From Callipepla californica brunnescens (Eukaryota; Chordata; Aves; Galliformes; Odontophoridae): 64,000 nucleotides of DNA. The DNA lies in NCBI GenBank assembly GCA_023055505.1, contig JALIRH010000002.1:1984001-2048000 (forward strand), given 5' to 3'. A program made the position numbers and the translations under genes. Below are positions 51,125 through 63,800 of the stretch, one piece after another. Below the pieces are notes generated by a model. That model searched no databases. It was not told where the DNA came from and saw only the letters and a list, made by a program, of their open reading frames with translations. Positions within the stretch are counted from its first letter, which is position 1. Each line of letters opens with the position of its first letter.

Positions 51125-51798
51125 AGTGCCTGCAGTGTATGCTAGCTATGGCAGAGTGTGCTGCACAGTAGCCTGCTGCATCAATAACCATTACCATGTA
51201 CATCCAGGGACTATCAGGAATTAGATTACTTTGGCAGCATGCATCTCTAGTCTCCTTCAGTAGCATTGCCTTCAGCAACAGGCTGTGTAGGTATTGGTTT
51301 ACTGTTACACTGCAGTCTCCCTTGTGTTTTGGCATCCAAAGGCAATTAGGATTGAACAACAGAAAGAAGTGTTTGAATCAGTGTTCTCAAGTAGATTATA
51401 AAATTCTGGTGTATATGTTCTTTTTTCAGAAGGGGATAAATTGTTGACCACCATGTAGGCATCTACAGATGTCTCTTGTGAAAAACAAGCATAAACTTGT
51501 TGGGCAAAACTTTACCTCATAAGATTTTTTTGGTCTGCCTTTTATAAATACAATCTCAATGCCTAAAAAAGTATCTGTTCCCATAAAACTGCAGAAAGAC
51601 AAAAAAGGATCATTTTAGATTTACTGAAAACCAGTAAAAGGACACATCTTTAGAAGGTAGAAGGGGCAGACATAATTTTGACTCTGTGCTCTGATCCTCT
51701 GTCTCTTCACCTGCTGATTTAATATTGTAGCCAGTCTTCTGTCCTTTTGGGTTGCTAATCTACACAGAACAGAGATAGGGATTTTCAAACGTGCTGCA

Positions 51799-52018
51799 GT
51801 CATAGTATCATTAAGGTTGGAAAAGACTCTAGGATCCCCAAGTTTGTTCAACAAATGTTTAGATATTGTACTAAGGGATGTGGTTTAGTAGTGAAATAAT
51901 GGTGGTAGGTGAATGGTTGGACTAGATAATCTCGGAGGTCTTTTCCAACCTTAGTGATTCTACAATTCTACTATTCTAAGTCCAACCATCAGCGTATCAC
52001 ATCTATGCCCACTAAAGA
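51799..52018 (-). mobile_element. CR1 3' fragment split by a later insertion
   Basis: The first part is 51799-51842 (CATAGTATCATTAAGGTTGG and AAAGACTCTAGGATC). It resumes at about 51978 with AGTCCAACCATCAGCGTATC and ATGCCCACTAA. In unbroken copies these two parts are contiguous. Confidence 0.85.
51843..51977 (+). mobile_element. CR1 3' fragment inserted into a minus-strand CR1
   Basis: GTTTAGATATTGTACTAAGG, GGTTGGACTAGATAATCTCG and TTCCAACCTTAGTGATTCTAC form a short terminal copy. Its orientation is opposite to that of its host. Confidence 0.87.
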
Positions 52019-52991
52019 GTGTTATTTCACTTCTTCGTCTGGATCTACAGAGAAGGAGAGAAGGAGCAACAGAACACTGAATCACTCCTTCTGAGCCAGG
52101 ATTCATCCCACTGAAAGCCAAGATGGTCAGCAGATTCCTTTCCAGTTGCCAGCCTCTTACACGTTTGAACCAATGAGGAGGAAGATGAAATATTTACTTA
52201 ACAGACAACTCTGTGATGTAGAAGTGCTTCTGTGAGCTGACATGAGTACCCAAAACACACTAACCTCTCTGTCACAGTGCTCTCTGTGGATTCATTAGCG
52301 CCCTGAACAATACGAGTAAATTTGCTTGCACTCTGCCAGAGCTGAGCTGGTTCTGACTTGTCACCTTGCTAACAAAATGTGCTAGTGTACTGGTATGTGA
52401 AAGCATCATCAGATATCTACCTGGTAAAAGCTGCAGATCAATAAAGCTCTGCTGAATTTTGCTGTGATAGCATAAGACATTACTGTTCCCAGAGCATTCA
52501 AAATGCATCAAGACAATATATAGTTCTATTAACACATCTGTTACTTAGGAACAAACAGCAGAAGTGTTGAGTCACCTTATGCCCTTGGGATATGGGAAAG
52601 GCAAAGGTGTTAATCATGCCCTATAATTATTCATGTAGAGTTTGGTTTATTTTTCTGCTTTCAGTAGAGGAGGACTGTTGTAAATTCCATCAGCTGTCTC
52701 ATCACTCTTCAACATCTTAAGGATCTCAGAGTCATCCCTAGAAATGAAAGGTTCAGAGAGGTCCAAGTGTATTAGCTGATACTATTTTAGCTAGTGAGAT
52801 TTTATTCTCCCCATATTTGAGATAAAAAGATGAGAATTTTACATATTCCCATGAAAACTACTCTTCATTTTCTCTGGCAGCCTGATCAATTGCTTGAAGG
52901 GCAATGACAGTGTTTTTATTCTGAATCATTAAATCCTCCCTATCATAAAGCTAGTCCATTACTACTTGGTTTCTCTCCTTTTTTACAAACC

Positions 52992-53014
52992 TTTTTTTTT
53001 TTTTTTTTTTTTTT
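52992..53014 (+). repeat. Poly-T run, 23 nt
   Basis: An uninterrupted run of T followed by an AT-rich stretch. Confidence 0.97.
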
Positions 53015-53231
53015 AATGTATTTTTATTTACAGTCAAGTAACCTGTCTCCCAAGGCCTTATATTACCTCAGTCATTTCCTAGGCTTTTCATCTGCCAGTA
53101 GATCTGATTTACCACACATTTAACTATGAGTGCTCCCTCTAAATTAATTATCTACGTACAGGTCAACTTCAAAAAGAAGGAAGAAATGAGTCTATCACAG
53201 TTTTCTGTGAAGGCAGAAGATGGCAAAAAAT

Positions 53232-53336
53232 GGTAGAAAAGGATAGATGTGACTCTTGGGGACATGGATTAGTGGGCATGGTTGTGATGAGCTGATGGTT
53301 GCATTAGTGATCTTTTCCTACCTTAATGTTTCTATG
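53232..53336 (+). mobile_element. CR1 3' tail fragment
   Basis: GGACATGGATTAGTGGGCATG, GAGCTGATGGTTGCATTAG and GATCTTTTCCTACCTTAATG are recognisable. The copy has a small deletion after the TGGTTG segment. Confidence 0.85.
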
Positions 53337-54096
53337 TAGAAAGAACAGCATAGTGGAGTGACACTCTCCTGCTACATTCACCTTGGCCAGAATTTGGGGT
53401 TTCTAGAGTAAAATTGCTGGAAAAATACCATTGAGGAAACACAGTTTGGTTATTGATGCACTGATAGGCACAGATTAAAGCAGAATCACGGGTAATCTTT
53501 CCCAGAAAATCATCGCGCCACATAAGAATTGAATTATATTGTATTTCTTGCCTTATCCATGCTGTAAATCAGGAGCTGCTACCTAAAAGGTTTAGCCATC
53601 TCTGTCATATCCAGAAGAGAGGAGGGAATAACTGCCACTAGTAGCTCTTCCTTTATTTGAGCAGCTGGCAACACTTTTAGTTTGCCTAAAATGAGCAGAG
53701 TATATCCAATTCTTTCATGGAGTGCTCTTTTTCTGTACTAATGCATGAAAATGCAATGAGATTCATGTGTATACATCCATGACTTCAGCTTGCCCTGTGG
53801 GGATGATGTCTTCATGACCTCAGCTGGTGAGCTTGCGGTACCCAAAAGCATCGAGTCTCCGGTAGCCCTTGTAATTTTTGCCCCATTTGCACAGCAGCAG
53901 ATGCTGCTCTGAACATCGAGATGACTTTCCACTGAATCTCACCCTTTAATTTGTCTTGTTATTTCTCCTCCATGGCATTCTCCATTAGAGCGCATCAGTG
54001 GTTCATTTAAAATTTTTCATTCCTAAGTCTCCAAGGTCTCGTGGGCTGAACTTGTGTATAGTTTTATTTTTCACTCTTTTCTTTCTTTCTCTTTTC

Positions 54097-54122
54097 TTAT
54101 TTATTTATTTATATATTTATTT
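54097..54122 (+). repeat. (TTTA)n microsatellite, imperfect
   Basis: TTTA units with one TATA interruption, preceded by a CTTT-rich pyrimidine stretch from about 54068. Confidence 0.9.
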
Positions 54123-55182
54123 CACTCCCAAACTAACAGAAAATTGCCTTTCAGGGTGGTGAAAAGCTGCTTTCCCTTTGTGCTTTTACTCTCAAATCTG
54201 ACTCAAACTGAGGAGTGAACATGAAGAAGCAAGTGCAATACAATGACTCTTTGAAGCACTTAGAAAGTTCCTTGATATTTCATCGTGTAAGCTTTTTTCT
54301 CACATATCAACATTTTTTGTATTTCACTTGGTGAAGTTCTTCGGATGTTACTCAGTATTCAAGGTGCAGTAGGGGTGGTCATGTGGAAGTCATTGTTTCA
54401 CCTTCAAAATCACATTTATATTTGACAGAGTAGTGTAAATCATGAGCTTTCAGACTTTGTTAGTCATGAAAAATGTGTGCCATCCTTCTTTACTAAAGGT
54501 TATCTAGAGTACCAAACAGCATCAGAAATAAAAGAGCTGTTTACTGTGCAAGTATGGTGTGTTCTGGATCGGAGTGAATAAAAAATGAGGGTGATGAATT
54601 TCCTCTCCTTGTACAGTTGCCCAGTATGAATCTGCCCTTGGGGTGTAACAGAGGTGAAGGAGACTACTTTAAAGGTTACAGGGCTGACATTTGTACAGCA
54701 TGGACAAAGTTTTCACAGTCCAGCTTCCAGTTTTCATTCCTTTTCTCCTGCCTATTATTACTTTTATTTTACTTTTATTATTACTTTTGCTTTAGAGTGT
54801 GACTCCTCTACACTCTTCTTCTACCTTATTTCTTTGTAGTCAAAAATTAAACAGTGAATACTGCAAATAGTGCTACAAAATGATCTACATTTTTCCCCTG
54901 GCAACTTCCTGAGTGTTTCACTGAGCTAGACAGGAAACTGCTTCCCCTTCTTCAAGTCAAATAACCACTGCCCTCATGTGCATCCTTGTCACATCCATGA
55001 CTCACAGGCATGAGGTTGATACATCAGGGCTGGGTTTTGAGCCCTAGCAAGTCTTTCTGGGGAGTAGGAGACACAGCTCTTCTCAAAAATTAGAGTACAC
55101 AAGATCTATGCATTGCTTTTTGTTTTGTTTTTTTTAGTCTAACCTCTGGCGTTTGCTGAATATCATTCCTCTGCTTGTTTTG

Positions 55183-55305
55183 AAGTCTTCAAACATGTAG
55201 ATGTGGCACTGAGAGATGTGTTTTAGTAGGGATGGTGGTAATGGGTTGGTAGTTGGACTCGATGGTCTTAGAAGTCTTTTTCAAACATAATGATTCTGTG
55301 AATGT
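55183..55305 (+). mobile_element. CR1 3' tail fragment
   Basis: CATGTAGATGTGGCACTGAG, GGTTGGTAGTTGGACTCGAT and AATGATTCTGTGAATG are present. Confidence 0.88.
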
Positions 55306-57204
55306 ATGAAAAGGAAAAACAAAGCTTTTTTTTTCCCCTAGTGATCTGACCACGTGACATACCCTACCTGTACCCTTGTCTTACATTTCTAAATCTTTTA
55401 AACCTAAATTATGAAAATTATTGAAAAAAAATAGCTTTTGCAGGATTATGTGGGACAAAGTTTTCACTACTAGGGCAAAACTGCATGTCATATCTAGTAT
55501 GTTAAAGAATGGTACCACAGGGAGAGATGCATTTGAGTAAAGCAGCTTGAAACATAGCCTAATTGAAATGTAAGGTTCTTTAATTGTATTAATCAGGCTC
55601 TTAATAGGATTAAAACAATTGTTTCTTTCTCTTTTGTCTTGCAGCTTTTCTCTTTCCTCTCACAAATTCCATAATTATATCTGCTTATTTCCTCTTACAA
55701 TCATATCTAAAACCAAAGGTGTTACTATTTACAGTTCTTCACCTCCTAACACAGAATCATCCTTAAAAATAAAACTTGTTAAGAATTTCTTTCTGTTTAT
55801 TAGAAGAGGTGTGTTCTGTTATGTGTCCAAAAATAGGAGCAGATGACCAAAAAGAAGGAGCAAAACAAAGCAAAGAAACAAAGGATCGTTTGTTATAAGG
55901 ACTAGTTACATAGCTAAACTAGAGATGGTTTCTGTAGCTATATTTACAGCTAAACCAGGGTAGATTTTGGTGTCAGATTCCCTAGTGTCAGTTTGGAATG
56001 AGTACACATAATGTGGTTATTTTCCTTATTTGTTTTTTTATGGTTCTCTTCCCTTTTCTTCTCTTTTGTAGTAGATTTTTTGAAATGATGGGAAAAGACT
56101 GAAGAAAGAAATTTGGTTCCACTTTCTTCCGTACTGTAGTTGGAGTAAATACAGAAATCAGTGCTTACTCCAGGGCAGAACTTCACCCTCTGTGACTGGA
56201 AACATCTCCCCACTCAAAAATTAATTTAAAAAATTAACTTAATTTTCAGTTGCACCAGATGAAGTTATCAAGATCTGTATTCCATTAAAGGGTAGAATGG
56301 ACCTTAGCTCAGGACTTCCTTTAAGGCAGCATTCTTGCAAGTGTCACTGTGCTGATCTGATTTTTATAACTTTGTATCATGGCATTATGTCCCATCCCTG
56401 CTGTCTTTTGAGAACTGTAAATTTAGTTGTTGAGTTTTTTCCCTCTCAAAGGAAAGTGCTGGTTTTCTCTGTAACCTCTTTAAATCTGTGTATCTTCACC
56501 TCATCACACATGCTGAAGTTTCTAATCTTTATTTCTATTGTACAGTTGCTTGATTGCAAAATAAGAAAATGACCTTGGACAAAAATTTGTTAGTATCTTC
56601 TCAAAGAATAAATCTAAGGTTGAGGTGGAAAGGGAGTATTTGAGCTATTGCAAAATGTTTAAAGGAAAAAAATATAATTGCAAGTGAAATGTAAATGCAA
56701 TGTAGGTCATTTTTCCACTTTATATCACTCCAGTCTGACAATTACTGATACAGGTATAGATATAGGTCCTTAAACACTTGGTATAACTGAAGAAGTGTGA
56801 AATTATCTCAGGAAACTCAGTGTCCTTGTAAATTTTGTTTCTTATTCATCCCATACTTGCATCTCAGTGTCTCCTCTGAGGCCATGAATGTTTCCGCTTT
56901 CATCTCAGACACGTTGGGCCATGTAACAAAGTGCCAGAGCACACTGACATACTGTTGTCATTGATTTTGAGAATGAGAAAAAAGGAAATCCCGTTATAGA
57001 GTTGGAAAACTGGCATGTTAAGGCAATTCACGTGAACTTACTGTATTTTTTAGGGGAAGGATATGAGTAACCTGACAAAAAAAAAATTGAAATACTCAAC
57101 TAGATGTCTCCACCTGAAATTGTTACCTAATCTTGTTTTGTCATCAAGAAATAGAAATAGGTATTTTCATATACAACTTGTAGGAAATCAGTGCAACAAA
57201 ACAT

Positions 57205-58453
57205 CACAGAATCACAGAATCATAGGGGTTGGAAGGGACTTCTAGAGATCATTGAGTCCAACCACCCTGCCAAAGCAGGTTCCCTACACCAGGTCGCACA
57301 GGTAGGCGTCCAGGCGGGTCTTGAATATCTCCAGAGGAGATTCCACAACCCCCCCCCGGCAGCCTGTTCCAGTGCTCTGTCACCCTCACTGTAAAGAAGT
57401 TCTTGCACACATTTGTGCAGAACCTCCTGTGCTGCAGTTTCTGTCCGTTTCCCCTTATCCTATCTCCACACACTTCTGAAAAGAGTCTGGCCTCGCCACT
57501 TTGTCCCCCATGCCTCTGATATTTATAAACCTGGATCAGGTCCCCTCTCAATCTTCTTTTCTCAAGGCTAAAGAGAGCCAGTTCACTTAGCCTTTCGTCA
57601 TAGGGGAGGTCCTCCAGGCCCTTCACCATCTTTGTGGCCCTGCGCTGGACTCTTTCCAAGAGATCCCTGTCTTTTTTATACTGGGGAGCCCAGAACTAGA
57701 CACAGTACTCCAGATGAGGCCTCACCAGGGCAGAGTAGAGGGGGAGGATCACCTCCCTTGACCTGCTGGACACACTCTTTTTAATGCATCCCAGAATGCC
57801 ATTGGCACTCTTGGCCACCAGGGCACACTGTTGGTTCATGGTCAAACTGTTGTCCAGCAGGACAACAAGCAGGTCATCCCCCAGCCTGTACTGGTGCATG
57901 CAGTTATTCCTCCATAGGTGCAAGACTCTGCACTTGCTTTTGTTAAACCTCATCTGCTTTCTTACTGCCCAGCTCTCCATCCTGTCCAGGTCTCGCTGAA
58001 TGGCAGCACAGCCTTCAGGCGTTTCAGCCATTCCTCCCATCTTCATATCATCAGCACAATTGCTGAGAGTGGGCTTCATCCCCTCATCAAGGTTATTGAT
58101 GAAGATGTTGAACAAGATCAGACCCAGCACAGACCCCTGGGGGACATTGCTGGTTACAGGTCTCCAACCTGACTCTGCACTGCCAGCGACAACCCTCTGC
58201 GCTCTGCCAGTCAGCCAGTTATCAACCCACCTCACTGTCCACTCATCTATCCCACACTTCCTCAGCTTTGTTATAAGGATGTCATGGAAGACAGTATCAA
58301 ATACCTTACTGAAATCAAGGTGGACTACATCCACCACCCTCCCCCCATCTACCCAGCCAGTGACAACATCATAGAAGGCCACCAGGTTGGTCAAGCATGA
58401 CCTCCCCTTGGTGAACCCATGCTGGCTACTCCTGATAACCTCCTTTTCTTCCA
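57205..58453 (-). mobile_element. CR1 retrotransposon, 3' 1.25 kb with RT C-terminal half
   Basis: This is the best preserved CR1 here. On the minus strand a frame from 58454 encodes reverse-transcriptase motifs in order: [25 protein letters not shown] (motif A) and VPQGSVLG (motif B). The catalytic box then reads CADD, with both Asp kept but Cys (58056-58058) where an aromatic residue is usual. A TAG at 57696-57698 interrupts the VQFWAP segment. Beyond it the same frame continues through [19 protein letters not shown] and [10 protein letters not shown] nine-C run at 57349-57357 then shifts the last segment out of the usual frame. The element ends in ATTCTGTG octamers near 57205. It is 5'-truncated at about 58453 and lacks the endonuclease domain and ORF1, so it cannot move by itself. 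Confidence 0.95.
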
Positions 58454-58454
58454 A
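57249..58454 (-). pseudogene. CR1 ORF2 (reverse transcriptase) remnant
   Basis: The coding remnant inside the CR1 copy at 57205-58453 consists of 252 codons, a TAG and then a further co-linear frame, all in one phase (58454 and 57659 differ by a multiple of three). One substitution from a Gln codon explains the stop. A second lesion, the C-run at 57349-57357, replaces the usual final ORF2 residues with out-of-frame sequence. The function would have been target-primed reverse transcription of CR1 RNA. Being 5'-truncated and twice broken, it is inactive. Confidence 0.88.
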
Positions 58455-60146
58455 AAAAAAACATGGAAATGTAATTTATTTTAAAAGGAACTAATCTTTG
58501 TTACTCTCTTTCACTCATACTCAGTGTCTCACAGATTTTGGTCACACTTCAACACCTCATAATCCATTTAATCATAACTTTGTAATCACTGAGGCAGGTG
58601 CATAGCATAGTGTGGCCAGATCATCTTGTGTGGGACAGGACAAGCAACACTAGCTCGTGGTGACTTTGATTATCTAAGAGTGTCATTTTTATAGTCCTTT
58701 CTCTAATGCTTCTTCTTGTTCTTTCTCACACATAAATTTCTATTTGTGCTTCTTTCAGACCAAGGTTAATTTTACAAGCAGTCGGAAGTTCATCTCACCC
58801 CATAGGAGACATCTAAAATTTATCAGGTGAATGGCTCTCTTAGAAAACCTGTTTCCTCTTCCTGACCACAAAGAGAGCAGAGGATGTCTAGGTTGGTTAG
58901 ATTTATCTCACTCGAAACCTGTGCTAACCTGATTGTCAAGGTTGGCTTCATGCTCACTTGAGAAAGATTAGTGCTTTTAGAGGGTGAGTCACCTTCCTCA
59001 TTCTGAAGGTCTACTTCAGGTTGCAATGACTTGCGTTCTTGAGGACAATTAATTTGGTTAATCACTTCACTTTTAGATTTCTTAAGCTATGTTAATCGAA
59101 TCTTGTACGGTCTACCTTTAGACCCTCTATAACCCTAGTTGATCTCCGTAAGGGAAATCAATTTTTCCACACTAGTTGAACAGGAGGCAAGATGACAAAA
59201 TCAGTATGATCCATTGTACCTAAGCTACTAGACTTCCCCTAAATGCCAATGTCTTACATTCTTACATCCCTGATGTAGCTGTTCTGTTTCCTGAATCTAA
59301 ATGATATCTCTTCATAGTGCTGATTTATCAAGATGTGCTAGATTTCATGACCAGTATCATAGATTTTCCAGGATAGCTTCCAGAAGATCTCATGAGAGAT
59401 GTGCAGGCTGGCAATTACATCTTCCATTTTCCAAGTAAACATTCTAGAGATAAGAATTTTTTTTCTTCTGTATTGGCCAGGTTTTATCTCAGTAGAGATA
59501 TGCTATGACCAAATAAACTTGTCTTGAAGTTCTAAAATAGGAGATGGAGAGAAATGAAAGAGTGTTATAAATGTTCACCTTCCCTTATGGCATAATAAGA
59601 GAAGGTGCAGAAGTTTTGAAAATTTTCCTTGTTCAGTACAGTCATGATCATTGCCAAGACTGAGAAGTATTGAATTTATATTTCCTGACTTTGCTGATAA
59701 CATGACTGACAGTCTTCAGAAAAGTGCAGATTTTAGCAGAGTACCTTTTGGGTTCCAGTCTTTGATAGGCCTTGTATCAGGTCAGTAAGCCTGAATTCTG
59801 GGAGGAAATAAGTGAAAGTAGATAAATAACTCTACAGTATGTTTCATTCAAACAATTGCAGTACTGCATAATTTTTTTATCTTAGTGCCACGAGGCAGAC
59901 CTTCAGCGGTAATGATCTATCAATAAAGTTGTAGCTACATTTTTATACTTGTTTGAAGAGAGATAAATGAATGTATAGAGGAATGAATGGATGGTTATTT
60001 CTATTAAGTTCCAATGATGAGATGTAACTTGAAGGAACAGAAGATGTACATTCAGTACCTAATGACTTCCCAAGTGAACTAATTAGTGCTATCATTTGTC
60101 TTGTTTTTTATTATTATTTTAATACAGGAAAACATTCATAGATTAA

Positions 60147-60291
60147 AAGAATTATAGAATTATTTGTATTGGAAGGGACCCTTAAAGGTCATCTAGTCCA
60201 GCTCCTGTGCAATGAACAGGGACATCTGTAGCTAGATCAGGGTGCTCAGAGCCCCATCCAACCTGACCTTGAATGTCTTAAAGGATGGGGG
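60147..60291 (-). mobile_element. CR1 3' fragment
   Basis: The reversed tail GAATTATAGAATTATTTGTA is followed by GGGACCCTTAAAGGTCATCT, CAATGAACAGGGACATCTGT and CCCCATCCAACCTGACCTTG. Confidence 0.93.
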
Positions 60292-60805
60292 CAAATTCAG
60301 AACTCAATGAGCATTGCACTACAGTGAGTAGAGCAGCAGGATGGTGATTTAGCTCACAATAAAACACAAATATGTGCTATGAATAATCTTTGAGACTTTC
60401 AGGAAACTACAGAGAGTCTTTTTCTCACACATAACTTTGTTCCAAATGCCATTAAAGAACAAAGAACCAGGCCCTGCACAACTCCATTCTTACAGGGCTA
60501 AGAGATAAAACAAATTTATTGGAATGTGCCACTTCAGTCCGTAATGTAAGAGCAATGTGGGAGGGAGGAGAGAGACCATGCACTACCTTCAGAAAGCTTT
60601 GTGCACACAAAACACAGCTGTTGGCCATGTGAAGAACATGGTGGAAGGAGTTTTTTGTCATTCCCAGGGCCTAACCCAAAACTCACATTCAGCAGTATCT
60701 GAACAGCCCCAAGAATAATGACTCTAAGCAGCATTACTTAACTGAAAATCTGATTCAACAGAGATCAGATCTACTGTCTGAATGATAAACATAGTAAATG
60801 ATCTC

Positions 60806-60824
60806 AAAAAAAAAAAAAAAAAAA
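60806..60824 (+). repeat. Poly-A run, 19 nt
   Basis: An uninterrupted run of A with no retroelement recognised upstream of it. Confidence 0.97.
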
Positions 60825-63800
60825 GGTTGAGAGGAGAGTTATATTCAGAAAACTAATAAATTTGTGGGCAAGTTAGCTGATAACAGAAGCCAGAACAATA
60901 TAAGTGCATTAGATAGACTGCCATGTTCTTCTTTTGGGATGCATCACCCTCAGAAAATATACGGCACGTTGTGTAGATGTTCTGCAGCAAAATCTGCGTC
61001 CTGTTGATGTATGTGAAATCATAATGTCATAGGGGCCTTTTCTGTCAAACTGAAACTATACAGCTGCTCGCTGCGATATTTAATTCTTTTTATGTAACTG
61101 GCTTGCAGAAGGAAATGTATGTATCTGTTCCACCATGAATGGACATTTCAGCAGGTTTCAGGTTATAAAATCATTTTATACCACTTCTTCGAGGCAGTTT
61201 ATGATCACTGGATATTGTGCCTTTGGTCCATGATATGGGGCATTGCAGTATTGATTAAATGCCTTAGGCTGTTGCAGGGGGAAAAAATGAGGATTTTTAA
61301 TCAATAGACCTGCACTTTAGTTACCGTTTCTGTCAGGTTGGAATCAAAATAGCTCAGGAAAGGGGCAACCTCTCATGCAATTTATAGGAATTAAAGTTTG
61401 AAGAAAGCTAAATAATGCCTCGCCAGCCCTGGGTGTGAAGATAGTCAATTTGGCAATCATAGGTATCAAGATTGAGATATCATATCAGCATGGCTTAGGG
61501 ATTTGGAACACCAGTGGAATTAATGCTGTTCATTCCAAATGCTGAATATTACAGTTAGAAAGATTAGTTATCTCTTAAGATAAAGCATCTCATTTAGTGA
61601 GCTGATTCAAGGGACAAGTCTCTTCACTTACATGGTAGAGCAAAACAGAAGTTTTCACAAGAGTGCCTGACTTTGTTATTAAAGCTCGTGAGTGTGATGT
61701 TTTCTTGCTATTGTTTTCCTCTTATTATGTTACTGTAAAACCTGTATTTTTGGGTATTGAGAGATAGATGGGAGATATTTGGAGATGTTCCCTGAGGAGT
61801 AGTCACACAGATATGATTTATCTCACTTCATTTAATTGCTTTCATTGTAAAAGTGTACATTCACACTTACAGCCAATGCTTTCAGTACACAGAAACAGAC
61901 ACTTTTAGAGAACAGTTTCTCCAATCTATTTTCAACATCTATCCCTGGCTGAGATGGTCCACAACGATCTTATCCATCTGCTGCATGTCTTTCCCCATTG
62001 CCGAAACAAAACAAACATGGAGTGTCCATTTCTCAAGAATACTTCCATCCAGTGATCTAGAACAAGCCAATTTTGTCCAATGGATACAGGGGGAGGTTTT
62101 AATTCTGCATTAGAATGGTCAAGGATAGTCATCTCTTTCTGTTAAGTCTCAAAATGGATTTTGAAAAATTCAAGGTTAGAAATAATACATCATATGAAGG
62201 AACTAGAAGTGTGTATAGATGATCAGAATGAAGATTGAGAGGAAACTTCTTTACACTCTTCTGGTACGGTCCATGCAAGAATAAAAGTAAAAATAAAGAT
62301 AAAAAAAAATACTGAGCGTTCAGAGGTCTCCAAGAGTAAAAGCAACAAGAATCGGTGTTTAGAAGTTGGAGCCAGACACTTTGCAGGTGGAGAGAAGACA
62401 CATACTTCATTATTTTTAACAGTAAGTGTAATGAACAGCTGGTGGTTATTACCAAAGGAACTGTTTTTTCATCAGTGCTCTTCTGATGTATTCCAGTCTT
62501 GGGTGGAAGCCTTACTGAATAATTTCTCTAAGAATGTGATTTATATCTGATGCATAGGAAATGTGTGATGCAAAGGCAGACAGACTAGATTAATTAAGAT
62601 GACTTAATTGTCCCTCTGCATCCTTAGGCTGCAGGAATTCACAGCAGAACTTTTTTGAGGAAAGTAACACAAAATAGCATGTCTCATTCTCTTCGTGTAA
62701 ACACAGATCTCACATAATAATTGAGATGTACTTGGTATTTGCTGCCTGCCTTTGTTTATCTATTTTACTACAGCATAAAAAAAGGAATTGGTTCTTGAAG
62801 CTTGGTAAGTTTTAGTCATTACTTGTCTGGGTGTAAAGGACTGATGTATGTATTCAAGAACAAATATAGCTTGACAGTGTACGAGCTGTTAAGACGACTT
62901 GACCTTTGTATATCTGCTGTATGAATAGTAAGCTCAATTAGCTGTAATACTTACAGGTCCTGTAGCACCATGAGGAAATGCCTTATTCAGCTAAAACTAC
63001 ATCTGTTTATTTATTTGTTTGTTTGTTCTGGTCAGTAGAAAAAAAACATTTGAATATTCATTGTAAATGCTGCCAGTGTTAAGGGGAAGATTCTCATAAT
63101 GAGCAAGGGTTAATATTAATTAGCTTTATTCCTTAAATACAAAACAAATACATCCTGTCATATCCAAAAGCCTCAGGGCTAGGCTTTAGCCACTTGAGTT
63201 CAACCCAAGATGAGACATTAGCTGTTGGAAATCTTTCGTAGTAGACCTTGTCCTGACATCACCAACTCTTTCTGCAAAGACAAGGAGAATGCTGCAGAAA
63301 AATGGTTTATTTATGGAATAGTGAGTACAGTTTTCTGTCTGATTTCTCATATCCTTCCTGTGAAAGCCAGTCTTCAAGTGCAGGTGTGGTTTTACATTGA
63401 CCTTTTTGTAGTTTTACGTTGATCTTTTTCTCTGTTGTCTTTCCGTGACCCCTTTTGAACTGTGAACTCAGAGCTGCGGCTTGGTTGTGAAGAGTTTTTT
63501 ATTCCTATTGTGTCGACTATAACTGTGAATTAAGCCATTCAGTGTGACAGGCATCTGATCTTTCTCCTCTGCAAACAATGGATGTGACTTTCTGCCCTGT
63601 ATTAAACTGCAGTTTGTTTCTAAATAGGAAACATATTAATAACTGACAACAAATTGTTTGCATTTAGACACGGTGAGGTGGGAGAGCAAAAAATGTGTAT
63701 GCCTTAATTCAGTGTGGTATAGCTTTTGTCTTAGGGAAAGCAAAGATCTGCAGATCTCATATTCTGATATGAATGTATGCAATGATGAAATAACTTCATG

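Noticed and set aside
57784..58374. Plus-strand ORFs of 71-124 codons
   Set aside because: They are antisense shadows of the CR1 reverse-transcriptase frame.
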